From Roseburia intestinalis L1-82 (lineage in GTDB: Bacteria; Bacillota; Clostridia; Lachnospirales; Lachnospiraceae): a DNA stretch of 64,000 nt. How positions within the stretch are numbered: the stretch's first letter is position 1; the number at the start of each line of letters is the position of its first letter. Below the pieces are notes generated by a model that searched no databases, had not been told where the DNA came from, and saw nothing but the letters and a program-made list of their open reading frames with translations. The DNA lies in NCBI RefSeq assembly GCF_900537995.1, contig NZ_LR027880.1:1558001-1622000 (forward strand), read 5' to 3'. A program made the position numbers and the translations under genes. Shown piece by piece: positions 17,659 to 25,832 of the stretch.

Positions 17659-17747
17659 CCTGTTCCCGCCGGGGCGGTTCTAAAAAAATTCCATAAATTT
17701 CTTGACACGCCGCCGCCCGCCATCGAGCAGAGTTTTACACCTATTTT

Positions 17748-17831
17748 GGTATGAAACAGCTCATGGCAGGCGGCGGTGTTGCCCTTATCGGCACTATCCT
17801 TGTACCTCTGCTTTCCGGCTTGTTCGGTTAA
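17748..17831 (+). pseudogene. 3' remnant of Maff2 membrane-protein gene
   Basis: The frame encodes GMKQLMAGGGVALIGTILVP and a short tail ending SGLFG, matching the C-terminal membrane segment of Maff2-family proteins of Tn1549-like ICEs. The 5' half is missing at this point and IME2 lies immediately upstream, so IME2 insertion is the simplest cause. An ATG at 17751 could in principle still give a 26-residue peptide. Confidence 0.75.
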
Positions 17832-17847
17832 GCGCGGGTAGCTGCCT

Positions 17848-18591
17848 ATGCAGAGCATACTTGACGCGATTAACGAATGGATAAAGGAAATCCTTATCGG
17901 AGCGATAAACGGTAATCTGTCAACTATGTTCGGGGACGTAAACGAAAAAGTCGGGACTATCGCAAACGAGGTAGGACAGACCCCGCAAGGGTGGAACGCC
18001 AACATTTTCAGCATGATACAGACCCTTTCTGAAAATGTAATCGTCCCGATTGCGGGGCTTGTCATTACCTATGTCCTATGCTACGAGCTAATCAGCATGG
18101 TAACGGAAAAGAACAATATGCACGACATAGAAACATTCATGTTCTTTAAGTGGATATTCAAAGCCTTTGTCGCGGTGTTTATCGTAACCAACACGTTCAA
18201 CATCACAATGGCGGTCTTTGATATGGCGCAGCATATCGTTTCCGGCGCAGCGGGGGTTATCGGCGGCGATACGAATATCGACGTTGCCGAAGCCCTTGCC
18301 GCCATGCAGGAGGGGCTTGAAGATATGGAAATCCCCGAACTGCTCTTACTTGTGCTTGAAACAAGCCTTGTGAGCCTTTGCATGAAAATCATGTCCGTAC
18401 TGATAACCGTTATCTTATACGGCAGAATGATAGAGATTTACCTTTACTGTTCGGTATCGCCTATTCCATTTGCGACCATGACCAACAGAGAATGGGGACA
18501 GATTGGAAACAACTACCTAAAAGGGCTGTTCGCTCTTGGTTTTCAAGGCTTCCTCATTATGATACCCTTACTGGTCTTGGTACGGCTTTAA
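17848..18591 (+). pseudogene. VirB6-like conjugation channel protein, C-terminally truncated
   Basis: The 247-residue frame begins normally (MQSILDAINEWIKEILIGAI) and contains the hydrophobic segments of the VirB6/TrbL-like protein of Tn1549-family ICEs (VIVPIAGLVITYVLCYELIS, FKWIFKAFVAVFIVTN, CSVSPIPFATM). After FQGFLIMIPL it runs into unrelated sequence and stops. The break lies at about 18563, where the reading frame of a cell-wall hydrolase takes over in another phase. The PrgI and VirB4 genes that normally follow are absent. This part of the secretion channel should not work. Confidence 0.8.
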
Positions 18592-18925
18592 CAGCCGCGT
18601 GGAATGGTGCGCCTGTTTTGTATCATGGTGCTACAATCAAGCCGGAAAAAGCGAACCCCGATTTGCGGGCTGCGAATGGCAGGGTGTCCCTTGGTTTCAG
18701 TCAAGGGGACAATGGGGCGCACGCGGCTATGAGAATATCGCACCGGGCGACGCAATCTTTTTCGATTGGGATTTAGACGGCGTTGCCGACCATGTGGGGC
18801 TTGTGCTTGGCAGGGACGGCAGCCGCGTCTATACCGTTGAGGGCAATTCCGGCGACGCTTGCAAGATAAAGAGCTATGACCTTAACTATCAATGTATCAA
18901 AGGCTACGGGCTGATGAACTGGTAA
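18563..18925 (+). pseudogene. C-terminal fragment of NlpC/P60-CHAP cell-wall hydrolase of the ICE
   Basis: From about 18566 the second reading frame encodes PYWSWYGFNSRVEWCACFVS, then APGDAIFFDWDLDGVADHVG and YTVEGNSGD. These are the catalytic Cys, His and Asn regions of the CHAP/NlpC-type peptidase at the end of the ICE lysozyme-peptidase protein (Tn916 Orf14 / CD1108-like). The membrane anchor and lysozyme domain are missing. There is no proper start; GTG 18599 lies downstream of conserved residues. Confidence 0.8.
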
Positions 18926-18956
18926 AGCAGCCCAAAAAAGAAAGGAGAAATGACCT

Positions 18957-19226
18957 ATGGCAAACAATAAAATCGACCGTATCAATAAGGAAATCGCAAA
19001 GACCCGCGAGAAAATCACAGAGTATCAGAACAAGTTAAAAGGACTGGAAGCGCAGAAAACCGAAGCGGAAAACCTTGAAATCGTACAGCTTGTACGAGCT
19101 ATGCGTCTGACACCGCAGGAACTGAACGCTATGCTGTCCGGCGGCGGTATTCCCGGCATGAACACCGCGCCCACTATCGAAGCGGCAGACTACGAAGAAC
19201 AGGAGGAAAATGCAGATGAAGAATAA
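18957..19226 (+). CDS. DUF4315-family ICE protein
   Basis: An 89-residue protein: an N-terminal coiled coil (DRINKEIAKTREKITEYQNK) followed by the conserved AMRLTPQELNAML segment, ending in an acidic tail. DUF4315 normally sits between the cell-wall hydrolase and DUF4366 in Tn1549-like ICEs, exactly as here. AAAGGAG lies before the ATG. Function unknown; it appears intact although its neighbours are broken. Confidence 0.85.
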   Translation: MANNKIDRINKEIAKTREKITEYQNKLKGLEAQKTEAENLEIVQLVRAMRLTPQELNAMLSGGGIPGMNTAPTIEAADYEEQEENADEE

Positions 19227-19782
19227 ACTGAAAAAGACCATGATTGCCCTTTGTGCCGCCCTTATCCTTATGGGCGGTTTTTCTGTCCCTGCCTATGCAC
19301 AGGGCGCAGCCACAGAGCCGAACGCCGGGGACGCGACCAACGACAGCAACGTAGTTGTGGAGGAAAAAGAGGAAACGCCGCCCCTTACCCCAAAGGGAAA
19401 CGCAACACTGGTTGACGATTACGGCGGCAATAAGCAGCTTATCACTGTTACCACCAAAAGCGGCAACTGTTTCTATATCCTCATTGACCGCGCCGCCGAG
19501 GGCGAACAGACCGTACATTTCCTAAATCAAGTGGACGAAGCCGACCTTATGGCACTGACCGAAAACGGCGAAGCTGCCAAAAAACCGGAAATCTGTAACT
19601 GTACGGAAAAATGCGAAGCCGGAAAGGTAAACACGTCCTGCCCGGTATGTGTTACCAGTATGACAGGCTGCACAGGCAAAGAACCCACCCCAACACCAAC
19701 CGAGCAGCCGGAAGAACCGAAAGAAAAAGGCGGCAATCCCGGTGTGGTGCTTAGATTTTACATTATCATATCCATTAAATGA
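19216..19782 (+). pseudogene. DUF4366 surface protein, truncated before its membrane anchor
   Basis: The N-terminal part is intact: signal peptide (AYAQ cleavage region), the TTKSGNCFYILIDRAAEGEQ domain, and a cysteine cluster (CNCTEKCEAG, CPVC, GCTGKE) with a Pro/Thr linker. In complete DUF4366 proteins a transmembrane segment follows GGNPGV. Here the frame breaks just after that point (about 19743) into LRFYIIISIK and stops. The protein would lose its normal anchor. AGGAGG suits the ATG at 19216 best. Confidence 0.75.
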
Positions 19783-20536
19783 TGAAATGGGGAAACTCTG
19801 TCACGCCTTTGAAAAAATGAAAGATTGTTTGTCGAAAAATAATGAAACTATGTTTAGACAATTTGCTGAACAGCGCCGTTTGAATGCTGCTTTTTCACAT
19901 GACTTACGCACTCCTTTGACTTTACTAAAGGGACATGCTACTATGTTGCTTTCCTTTATTCCCAAAGGCTTAGTATCACAAGAAGAAATATTAGACGAAA
20001 TATCAGTAATGTCAAAAAATATTTCACGTCTTGAAAAATATGTAAATGCTATGACGAACTTATACAGGTTAGAGGATATTGATATTCCACGACAACAGAT
20101 TACATTTCATTCACTTATTGATAATTTTAATAACACAGCAGAAGCACTTTGTTATGACAAACATTTTTCAATTACTGCAAGCGGTGATAATATAACCTTG
20201 TTTATCAATTTAGATACAGTCATGCAGATTTATGAAAATTTACTCTCTAATAGTATTAGATATGCAAAAAGTGATATTGCTATTAGCGTAGTAATAGAGA
20301 ATAATAATTTGGTTATATCTGTTTCAGACGATGGTTGCGGGTTTAAAAATATTGAGATTGAAAAAGCAACATTACCATTTTATAAATCATCGAAAGATAT
20401 ATCTACTGAACATTTGGGGTTAGGGCTGAATATTAGTAAGATTTTAAGTGAAAGACATGGCGGAAATATCCAAATTGCTAATAATAAAGCAGGGGGAGCA
20501 TGTGTTACAGTGAAAATAAATTGCAATGAAAGTTGA
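19742..20536 (+). pseudogene. Sensor histidine kinase lacking its membrane sensor region
   Basis: The frame encodes a HAMP-like tail, the H-box AFSHDLRTPLTLLKGHA, a dimerization helix pair, an N-box (YENLLSNSIRYA), a G-box (SDDGCGF) and LGLGLNISKILSERHGG. Everything upstream of the HAMP region, normally one or two transmembrane helices and a sensor, is missing; the frame starts at the break with the DUF4366 gene. No response regulator gene is adjacent. The kinase core is complete, so a soluble kinase could still be made from GTG 19742 or ATG 19787. AT-rich, unlike the ICE genes before it. Confidence 0.75.
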
Positions 20537-20592
20537 TTGAAAATAGACATTTTATTGCTATTATAAATTTAAAAGAAAGGAGATAATGACAA

Positions 20593-21108
20593 ATGAAAAA
20601 AATAATATGTATGTTTCTAACTTTATTGCTATTGGTGTGTATTGTTGGGTGTAGTCAAACAAAGAACAGTGATAATCATGTAGTACAAGATTATTCCGAA
20701 GAATATGAGGTTTCTCCTTATGGAAGTGAAGAAGCACTTGACACTTTGGACGATTTGAAAATTTCAATGAGTGCAGAAAAGGATTTAGACTTAAAGCACC
20801 TTTCATTTCTAATAGAAAATACTTCTGATAAAGAATACCGATATTCACCAAATTATTTTGAAATAGAAACTGAACAATCCGGCACTTGGTATCAACTTGA
20901 ACAGCTTGATGACCCTTCAAAGAGCAATGAAAAGGATTGTTTTATTAAGCCTAACGAACGATTAACATTAGAAATTGATGTTAAAAGTTTTTATGGAGAA
21001 TTGCCTGCGGGACACTATCGTTTGATTAAACAATTTGCGTTCTTTGAAAGTGAAAGAGATTGGGATTACGATACATATAATTTATCTTGCGAATTTACGA
21101 TAAGGTAA
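20593..21108 (+). CDS. Putative lipoprotein with Ig-like domain
   Basis: A 171-residue protein with a signal peptide and lipobox IVGC (Cys about 16). The mature domain (LDLKHLSFLIENTSDKEYRY ... FIKPNERLTLEIDVKSFYG, then LPAGHYRLIKQF) matches the small immunoglobulin-like domain common in Firmicute lipoproteins. GAAAGGAG precedes the ATG, and TTGAAA at 20537 with TATTAT at 20559 could be its promoter. It follows the headless kinase and may once have worked with it, for example in sensing or resistance, but this is inference. Confidence 0.65.
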   Translation: MKKIICMFLTLLLLVCIVGCSQTKNSDNHVVQDYSEEYEVSPYGSEEALDTLDDLKISMSAEKDLDLKHLSFLIENTSDKEYRYSPNYFEIETEQSGTWYQLEQLDDPSKSNEKDCFIKPNERLTLEIDVKSFYGELPAGHYRLIKQFAFFESERDWDYDTYNLSCEFTIR

Positions 21109-21114
21109 AAATTC

Positions 21115-21159
21115 TCTACTTCATAAGCATGAAATAAAAAAAACCGCTTATGAAGTAGA
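21115..21159. repeat. Long perfect inverted repeat after the lipoprotein gene
   Basis: TCTACTTCATAAGC (21115-21128) and its exact complement (21146-21159) form 14-bp arms around a 17-base A-rich spacer. There is no T-run immediately after it, so it may be an RNA stability hairpin or a binding site instead of a terminator. Confidence 0.6.
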
Positions 21160-21177
21160 AAGTTCTCATGCCATTTT

Positions 21178-21220
21178 AACGGCGGTTTTGAAATAACAAT
21201 CAAAACCGTCGTTTTCTTTT
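21178..21220 (+). terminator. Intrinsic terminator
   Basis: AACGGCGGTTTTGA (21178-21191) pairs with TCAAAACCGTCGTT (21200-21213) with one G-T pair, and is followed by a T-rich tract. Confidence 0.75.
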
Positions 21221-21291
21221 GAAAATCTAAAACAGAGGACATATTAAAATCCTGCTATTTGGGGACACGACGGTATCAAGGAGGTATCGCC

Positions 21292-21369
21292 ATGTCCTTT
21301 TTTCTATACCCTAATGGGTTACTATCAAAAAAAGCCATTATCCACCGACGGGGTATTCCGGCTATGTAG
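21292..21369 (+). CDS. 25-residue leader-like ORF
   Basis: ATG at 21292 follows a near-ideal AAGGAGG (21278-21284, seven bases away) and encodes a short basic peptide (MSFFLYPNGLLSKKAI, ending RRGIPAM). Such a strong ribosome site before a tiny frame suggests a translated leader, perhaps for control of the sigma-factor gene downstream, or the start of a gene lost by deletion. The remaining 21370-21564 shows short hairpins but no gene. Confidence 0.4.
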   Translation: MSFFLYPNGLLSKKAIIHRRGIPAM

Positions 21370-21564
21370 ATGAACTATCAAATCAATTAAATACTGCTGT
21401 TATTTCCTATGCGTCTGTCTGCATTTTGCAGGCAGGCGCATTTCGCATTTTACAGAAGATTTTTCAAAAACTTTGCCCTCTTTTTGGCAAAGCAAAAAGT
21501 CGCCTGTATTATCCCGCGAAAAGGGGAGGTACTACCGCCTTTCGGCAGAAAGGAGGTGAACACC

Positions 21565-22005
21565 ATGACACCTAATCGCAGGGAATTTGAAAAGCAATGT
21601 ACGTTTCAAAAGTTCTGTAAATCAGTGCTGCACAATGAAGCGTGCAACGCCCATGAAGAAATTCGTCGGCGCAGAGTTCGGGAAGTTACTTTTTCCGACC
21701 TTGCCTTGTATGAGGAACGGCAGCTTTATACCGTCGATAAGTATTTTCAAGACGAAGAAGCAGAGCCGTCTTATCAAATGGCAGGAAAAGAAATAACCCC
21801 AAAACTGCTGCTTGAAGCTATCCGGGCTTTACCCGAAGAACGGCGCAAAATTGTACTGATGTATTACTTTGAGGGATTGACTGATGTAGAAATCGGAAAG
21901 CAGCTCAATATCTCAAGAAGTACGGTACAGTATCGCCGGACAAGCTCCTTTGAGCAGTTAAAAAAATATTTGGAGGAAAACGCTGATGAATGGATTGAAT
22001 GGTAA
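21565..22005 (+). CDS. ICE sigma-70-family RNA polymerase sigma factor
   Basis: A 146-residue protein. The C-terminal part is a sigma region 4 helix-turn-helix (LPEERRKIVLMYYFEGLTDV then IGKQLNISRSTVQYRR). The N-terminal part (FQKFCKSVLHNEACNAHEEI) is the form seen in Tn1549/Tn916-type Orf7 sigma-like regulators. ATG 21565 follows AAAGGAGGTGA; a longer frame from 21409 has no support. It probably drives expression of ICE excision or transfer genes and overlaps the next gene by 20 bases. Confidence 0.85.
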   Translation: MTPNRREFEKQCTFQKFCKSVLHNEACNAHEEIRRRRVREVTFSDLALYEERQLYTVDKYFQDEEAEPSYQMAGKEITPKLLLEAIRALPEERRKIVLMYYFEGLTDVEIGKQLNISRSTVQYRRTSSFEQLKKYLEENADEWIEW

Positions 22006-22243
22006 ACCGACCGAGTACCCGGAAAATGCCCTTGTTCCCTATCCCGTTATTTTGGCGGCGAGCAAAGGCGACCCGGATGCAATGAAGATTGTATTGCAGC
22101 ATTTCAGCGGCTACATAGCAAGTCTTTCCATGCGGAAGCTCTATGATGAGCGAGGAAATGTTTATTTTGGAGTAGACGAAGAAATACGTGAAAGGCTGCA
22201 AGCAAAACTAATGAGGGCAATCCTCACATTTAGGGCTGAATAA
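21986..22243 (+). CDS. Orf8-like conjugative-element HTH protein
   Basis: An 85-residue protein (YPVILAASKGDPDAMKIVLQ then FSGYIASLSMRKLYDERGN and a conserved end) of the HTH_16 family, encoded after the sigma-like gene in Tn916-type ICEs. It resembles a sigma region-2 piece, so the two overlapping genes may together form a split sigma factor. GGAGG lies within the sigma gene end. Confidence 0.8.
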   Translation: MNGLNGKPTEYPENALVPYPVILAASKGDPDAMKIVLQHFSGYIASLSMRKLYDERGNVYFGVDEEIRERLQAKLMRAILTFRAE

Positions 22244-22650
22244 AGCAACGCGGTATTGGAACGCTTCCCCCTTTTCCGTTCCATATCGCAGAACAGCCCC
22301 CTGCTCTTTGACAAAGAAAGCGGCGCAATAGAACGGCGACGCAGCATAAGGCAAATCAGATACATTCGATATATGGGGAGCCGTTGGGCTGATACGCCAT
22401 GACCGAAAGGAGGGACAAAACGAGCGAGAATTATCAGCGTTCCAAAGCAGACTTAGCAACTCTGCCGCCACAATCCATATAGCGGTATAATGATACTCCT
22501 TTACCGCCGTAGTCCGAGCGTTAAAAGCGTCGCAGGCAACGGGTAGAGCTGCATGAGAACCATGCGGAAGTGAAATTCTTGTGAGGTTTGCTAAGACCGT
22601 CTGATGAGCCTATTTTCCATTAAATTGAAAGAAGATAAGGGGGATTTTGA
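22244..22650. other. Non-coding ICE spacer before xis
   Basis: About 400 bases without a supportable gene. It begins AT-poor with GC-rich hairpins and ends with GGGGGA before xis. In related ICEs this stretch carries regulatory sequence for xis-int. No clear promoter could be read. Confidence 0.5.
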
Positions 22651-22899
22651 ATGAATAAATCAAATAGCAGTGAAGAAAAAGAACTGCATTTATATAAGGA
22701 AACAGAAGTAAAAGTTCCTATTCATTTGAAAATAACATTAACAATAAAGGAAGCGGCTGAATATAGCAACATAGGTATCAATAAGATTGACTCCATGTTA
22801 AAACAGCCAAACTGCCCTTTTGTTTTATATGTTGGAACACGAAAGTTAGTGAAGCGTAAAGAATTTGAGGAATACATTCGCCGAGAATTGATTATATAG
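22651..22899 (+). CDS. xis: Excisionase (Tn916-type Xis)
   Basis: An 82-residue basic protein with a winged-helix excisionase domain (LTIKEAAEYSNIGINKIDSM, then LYVGTRKLVKRKEFEEYI), the pattern of Tn916-family Xis. It bends DNA at the element ends and directs the integrase towards excision. GGGGGA lies six bases before the ATG. It lies 106 bases before int. Confidence 0.88.
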   Translation: MNKSNSSEEKELHLYKETEVKVPIHLKITLTIKEAAEYSNIGINKIDSMLKQPNCPFVLYVGTRKLVKRKEFEEYIRRELII

Positions 22900-23005
22900 C
22901 CTTTAATAGCTGAAATATTTGTCTGTTAAGATTGAAAAAACGGAGTCCTTGTGATATAATTTATATTTGCGTTGGACTCTTTTTTTAACGTGAAAGGAGT
23001 CCGTC

Positions 23006-24202
23006 ATGGGAAAAAATTTAAAAGGCAAAGAGTGTGGGAAAGGTATTTGTCAAAGAAAGGACGGTTTGTATTTCGCAAGATTTTATGCTAAAAATGGTGC
23101 GCGTCAAAATGGATATTTCAAAACGCTGCCCGAAGCAAAAAAATGGCTTGCTGACGCAAAGTATGAAGATACACATAATCTAATCGTTACTGCGCCTGAT
23201 ATGACAGTAGATAAATGGTTCAATTATTGGATTGATAATATCATTTGTGACCTTGCGCCAAATACGATAAGAAATTATCGTGAGCGTTACGAAAAAAATA
23301 TTCAACCATTGATAGGAACTATGTGTATAGCTGATGTAAAACCTATGCACTGTAAAGCTGTCTTAAATCGAATGGAAACAGAATATGCAGGCTCAACAAT
23401 CCGGCAGACCTATATTTCAATGGGAACTATGTTCAAATCAGCAGTTATGAATGATATTATTGCAAAGCACCCTATGAATGGTGTTCGATATACGAAACCA
23501 GTCCGGGCAGTAGATGATATTAAATACTTAACCGTTGAGGAACAGGAAAAGTTTCTTGAAGCCGCAGAGCGTTCTCATAATTATAGACAGTATGCTTTGT
23601 TATTAGAAACGGGTTTGAGAACGGCTGAATTGATTGGTCTGACATGGGACGCTATTGATTGGAAAAAACGTACTTTAACTGTAAATAAGAGTTTAGAGTA
23701 TCGACACAGCCGGAGATATTGGCGTGCCGGTCCGCCTAAAACGAAAAAAAGTTATCGTACTATTCCGCTTACAGAACGCGCATATACAATCCTAAAAAGT
23801 TGTTATGATGAAAAAGATACCCGGAAAGAGTCTGAAATGCTTTCACAGATTTTGGAGTACACAGACAGCAGAACGGGAGAAAAGAAATGTCTTGTCATGC
23901 GGGATTTGGTATTTATCAACTGGCGAACAGGAGAACCTGCTAAAAACAGTTCCTACGATACACATTTATATAAATTGTGTGATGAAGCTGGTATTAAGCG
24001 TTTTTGTATGCACGCCTTACGACACACTTATGCTACACGCGCGATTGAACGCGGCGTACAACCTAAAGTTTTACAGCAACTATTAGGACACGCAAGTATT
24101 AAAACAACAATGGACAGGTATGTCCATGTTACGGACGAGTCCCTTGCAAAAGCTGTTCAGCAATTTGAAGCAGCTACACCCACAGTTGAAAAAAGGGTGT
24201 AA
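23006..24202 (+). CDS. int: Tyrosine integrase (Tn916/Tn1549 family)
   Basis: A 398-residue recombinase. The N-terminus carries the arm-binding domain ([20 protein letters not shown]), then a SAM-like core-binding domain ([12 protein letters not shown]). The catalytic domain has Arg205 (TGLRTAEL), His336 and Arg339 (HALRHTY), His362 ([10 protein letters not shown]) and Tyr372 (MDRYVHV), so all residues of the active site are present. It is the last gene of the ICE and 75 bases upstream of ychF. GAAAGGAG precedes the ATG. With an intact xis, excision of this right end is possible if the left end survives. Confidence 0.93.
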   Translation: MGKNLKGKECGKGICQRKDGLYFARFYAKNGARQNGYFKTLPEAKKWLADAKYEDTHNLIVTAPDMTVDKWFNYWIDNIICDLAPNTIRNYRERYEKNIQPLIGTMCIADVKPMHCKAVLNRMETEYAGSTIRQTYISMGTMFKSAVMNDIIAKHPMNGVRYTKPVRAVDDIKYLTVEEQEKFLEAAERSHNYRQYALLLETGLRTAELIGLTWDAIDWKKRTLTVNKSLEYRHSRRYWRAGPPKTKKSYRTIPLTERAYTILKSCYDEKDTRKESEMLSQILEYTDSRTGEKKCLVMRDLVFINWRTGEPAKNSSYDTHLYKLCDEAGIKRFCMHALRHTYATRAIERGVQPKVLQQLLGHASIKTTMDRYVHVTDESLAKAVQQFEAATPTVEKRV

Positions 24203-24231
24203 AAAGGGTGTAATAAAAATATAGAGAAAGG

Positions 24232-24260
24232 CGAAAACCCGCATAAATAAAGGGTTTTCG
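24232..24260 (+). terminator. Hairpin at the ICE-chromosome junction
   Basis: CGAAAACCC (24232-24240) pairs perfectly with GGGTTTTCG (24252-24260). It has a short T-run only inside the stem. It may end int transcription or mark the end of the ICE; the attachment site should lie close by but cannot be identified from one end. Confidence 0.5.
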
Positions 24261-24277
24261 GACAGGTAAAAGATAAA

Positions 24278-25378
24278 ATGAAATTAGGCATCGTCGGACT
24301 CCCAAATGTCGGAAAGTCTACATTATTTAATTCACTTACGAAGGCAGGCGCACTTTCGGCGAATTATCCATTCGCTACGATCGATCCGAATGTGGGAATT
24401 GTATCCGTGCCGGATGAGAGAATTGTAAAGCTTGGTGAACTCTACCACACGAAAAAAGTTACACCAGCAACGATTGAATTTGTTGATATTGCAGGACTTG
24501 TAAAGGGTGCAAGTAAGGGGGAAGGATTGGGAAACCAGTTCCTTGCAAACATTCGTGAAGTAGATGCAATCGTTCATGTCGTACGCTGCTTTGAGGATAC
24601 AAATATCATCCATGTGGATGGATCCATTGACCCGGCAAGAGATATTGAAACGATCAATCTTGAACTTATTTTCTCAGATATTGAGATCCTTGACAGAAGA
24701 ATCTCAAAAATTGCAAAGCAGGCAAGAATGGATAAGACGCTTGCGAAAGAGCTTGAACTTGTAGAGGCAGTAAAGAAGCATCTTGAAGATGGCAAGATGG
24801 CAAGAACGTTTGAAGTACCGGACGATGATGATGCACAGATCTGGTTTAAGGGATATAACCTTCTTACAGCAAAACCTATGATCTATGCGGCAAACGTGGC
24901 AGAGGATGATCTTGCAGATGACGGAGCATCGAATCCGCACGTTGCGAAAGTCAGAGAGATGGCGAAAGAAGAAGGCGCAGAAGTATTCGTAATCTGTGCG
25001 CAGATAGAGCAGGAACTTGCAGAGCTTGATGAGGATGAGAAAAAAGAATATCTTGAGGATCTCGGTGTTGAGTCAAGCGGACTTGACAAGCTTGTAGCTG
25101 CAAGCTATTCACTTCTTGGACTGATATCATTCCTCACTGCCGGGGAAGATGAGTGCCGTGCATGGACGATCAAAAAAGGCACAAAAGCTCCACAGGCAGC
25201 AGGAAAGATCCACACGGATTTTGAACGTGGATTTATCAAGGCTGAGGTTGTAAACTATCAGGATCTATTAGATAATGGAAGTCTTTCCGCAGCGCGTGAA
25301 AAAGGAATCGTCGGAATGGAAGGAAAGGATTATGTGGTCAAAGACGGAGATGTAATCTTATTCCGCTTTAATGTATAA
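24278..25378 (+). CDS. ychF: YchF/Obg-like ATPase
   Basis: A 366-residue P-loop NTPase. Motifs: G1 GLPNVGKST at residues 6-14, [13 protein letters not shown]3 [20 protein letters not shown], and an NVAE in place of the NKxD that gives GTP specificity, which is the YchF signature for ATP use. A coiled coil lies near residues 130-180, and a TGS domain at the C-terminus ([20 protein letters not shown] ... [14 protein letters not shown]). Associated with ribosomes and stress response. The ICE ends just upstream, so the natural promoter has been displaced; the ribosome site here is weak. Confidence 0.95.
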   Translation: MKLGIVGLPNVGKSTLFNSLTKAGALSANYPFATIDPNVGIVSVPDERIVKLGELYHTKKVTPATIEFVDIAGLVKGASKGEGLGNQFLANIREVDAIVHVVRCFEDTNIIHVDGSIDPARDIETINLELIFSDIEILDRRISKIAKQARMDKTLAKELELVEAVKKHLEDGKMARTFEVPDDDDAQIWFKGYNLLTAKPMIYAANVAEDDLADDGASNPHVAKVREMAKEEGAEVFVICAQIEQELAELDEDEKKEYLEDLGVESSGLDKLVAASYSLLGLISFLTAGEDECRAWTIKKGTKAPQAAGKIHTDFERGFIKAEVVNYQDLLDNGSLSAAREKGIVGMEGKDYVVKDGDVILFRFNV

Positions 25379-25442
25379 AAAATAGTCTAAAAATATACCG
25401 GGACGCATATGGTTTTCTAAATGAACGGATTTGGAAGACTAT

Positions 25443-25700
25443 ATGCGTTTTTGTGAATTTCAGAAAAAAGAAGTGATCAATGTCTGTGACTGCAAGTGTC
25501 TTGGAAATGTCTGTGATCTGGAGTTTGATGAGCATGACGGATGTATCCGGACGATTATTGTTCCTGGACCGGCAAAGTTTTTTGGATGTGTGGGAAGAGA
25601 ATTTGAACTGCATATTCCATGTTGCAAAATCGTAAAAATCGGACCCGATATCATATTGGTTGATATAGAAGAAAAAGAAGTTCGTAAGAAAATACAGTAA
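25443..25700 (+). CDS. YlmC/YmxH-family PRC-barrel protein
   Basis: An 85-residue protein with the PRC-barrel fold pattern of the YlmC/YmxH family (FQKKEVINVCDCKCLGNVCD, then IIVPGPAKFFGCVGREFE, ending in KIGPDIILVDI). The family is widespread in spore formers; its role is not well defined. ATG 25443 is preferred because GGAAG lies just before it. Unusually rich in cysteine (CDCKC, CCK), as in other Clostridia members. Confidence 0.75.
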   Translation: MRFCEFQKKEVINVCDCKCLGNVCDLEFDEHDGCIRTIIVPGPAKFFGCVGREFELHIPCCKIVKIGPDIILVDIEEKEVRKKIQ

Positions 25701-25727
25701 AACGAAAATATTTCGAAACTTTTCGTT
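25701..25727 (+). terminator. Hairpin after ylmC-like gene
   Basis: AACGAAAA (25701-25708) pairs with TTTTCGTT (25720-25727), directly after the stop codon. The stem is AT-rich and without a strong T-run, so a weak terminator at best. Confidence 0.4.
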
Positions 25728-25768
25728 GAAATAACCAAAAACAGGTGGACATAACAGGGAAAATTATG

Positions 25769-25797
25769 TTGACAATTACAAAAACAATGGATATACT
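25769..25797 (+). promoter_or_regulatory. Sigma-A promoter of nrdR
   Basis: TTGACA (25769-25774) and TATACT (25792-25797) with a 17-base spacer, 36 bases before the nrdR start. Confidence 0.75.
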
Positions 25798-25832
25798 TTT
25801 AATAAATGGGGTCTGTGCATAGGAGGTAGCTT

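Larger units (their letters stand above)
9930..17745 (+). mobile_element. IME2: mobilizable element with MobQ relaxase, primase/helicase and serine recombinase, abutting the ICE maff2 3' end
   Basis: All genes lie on the plus strand: small Cys-rich protein, HTH/RepA-like protein, DUF3847, oriT-like repeat, SdpI-like membrane protein, MobQ relaxase, CHC2 primase, VirE/VapE-like helicase, small protein, large serine recombinase. The right end lies close to 17745, where the maff2 reading frame resumes at GMKQLMAGGG. The left end is approximate. The missing 5' half of maff2 is not found beside the left end, so the surrounding ICE was rearranged after insertion or before it. Confidence 0.75.
1..24265. 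mobile_element. Right part of a degraded Tn1549/Tn916-family ICE, containing two nested mobilizable elements
   Basis: The right end is defined by the sigma factor, Orf8-like HTH protein, Xis and tyrosine integrase at 21565-24202, the usual right-end order in Tn916/Tn1549 elements. Transfer-region remnants (Maff2, VirB6-like, NlpC/P60, DUF4315, DUF4366) lie before them. The left end is outside the window. Several transfer genes are truncated or absent in the visible part, so self-transfer looks lost unless the missing genes lie upstream of position 1. The boundary near 24265 is inferred from the integrase stop, a hairpin, and the abrupt start of ychF; no attachment-site repeat could be identified. 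Confidence 0.8.

Noticed and set aside
22244..22650. Small frames suggested before xis (for example minus strand 22208-22471)
   Set aside because: No ribosome site or conservation evident; the area is the usual non-coding stretch upstream of xis in such ICEs.
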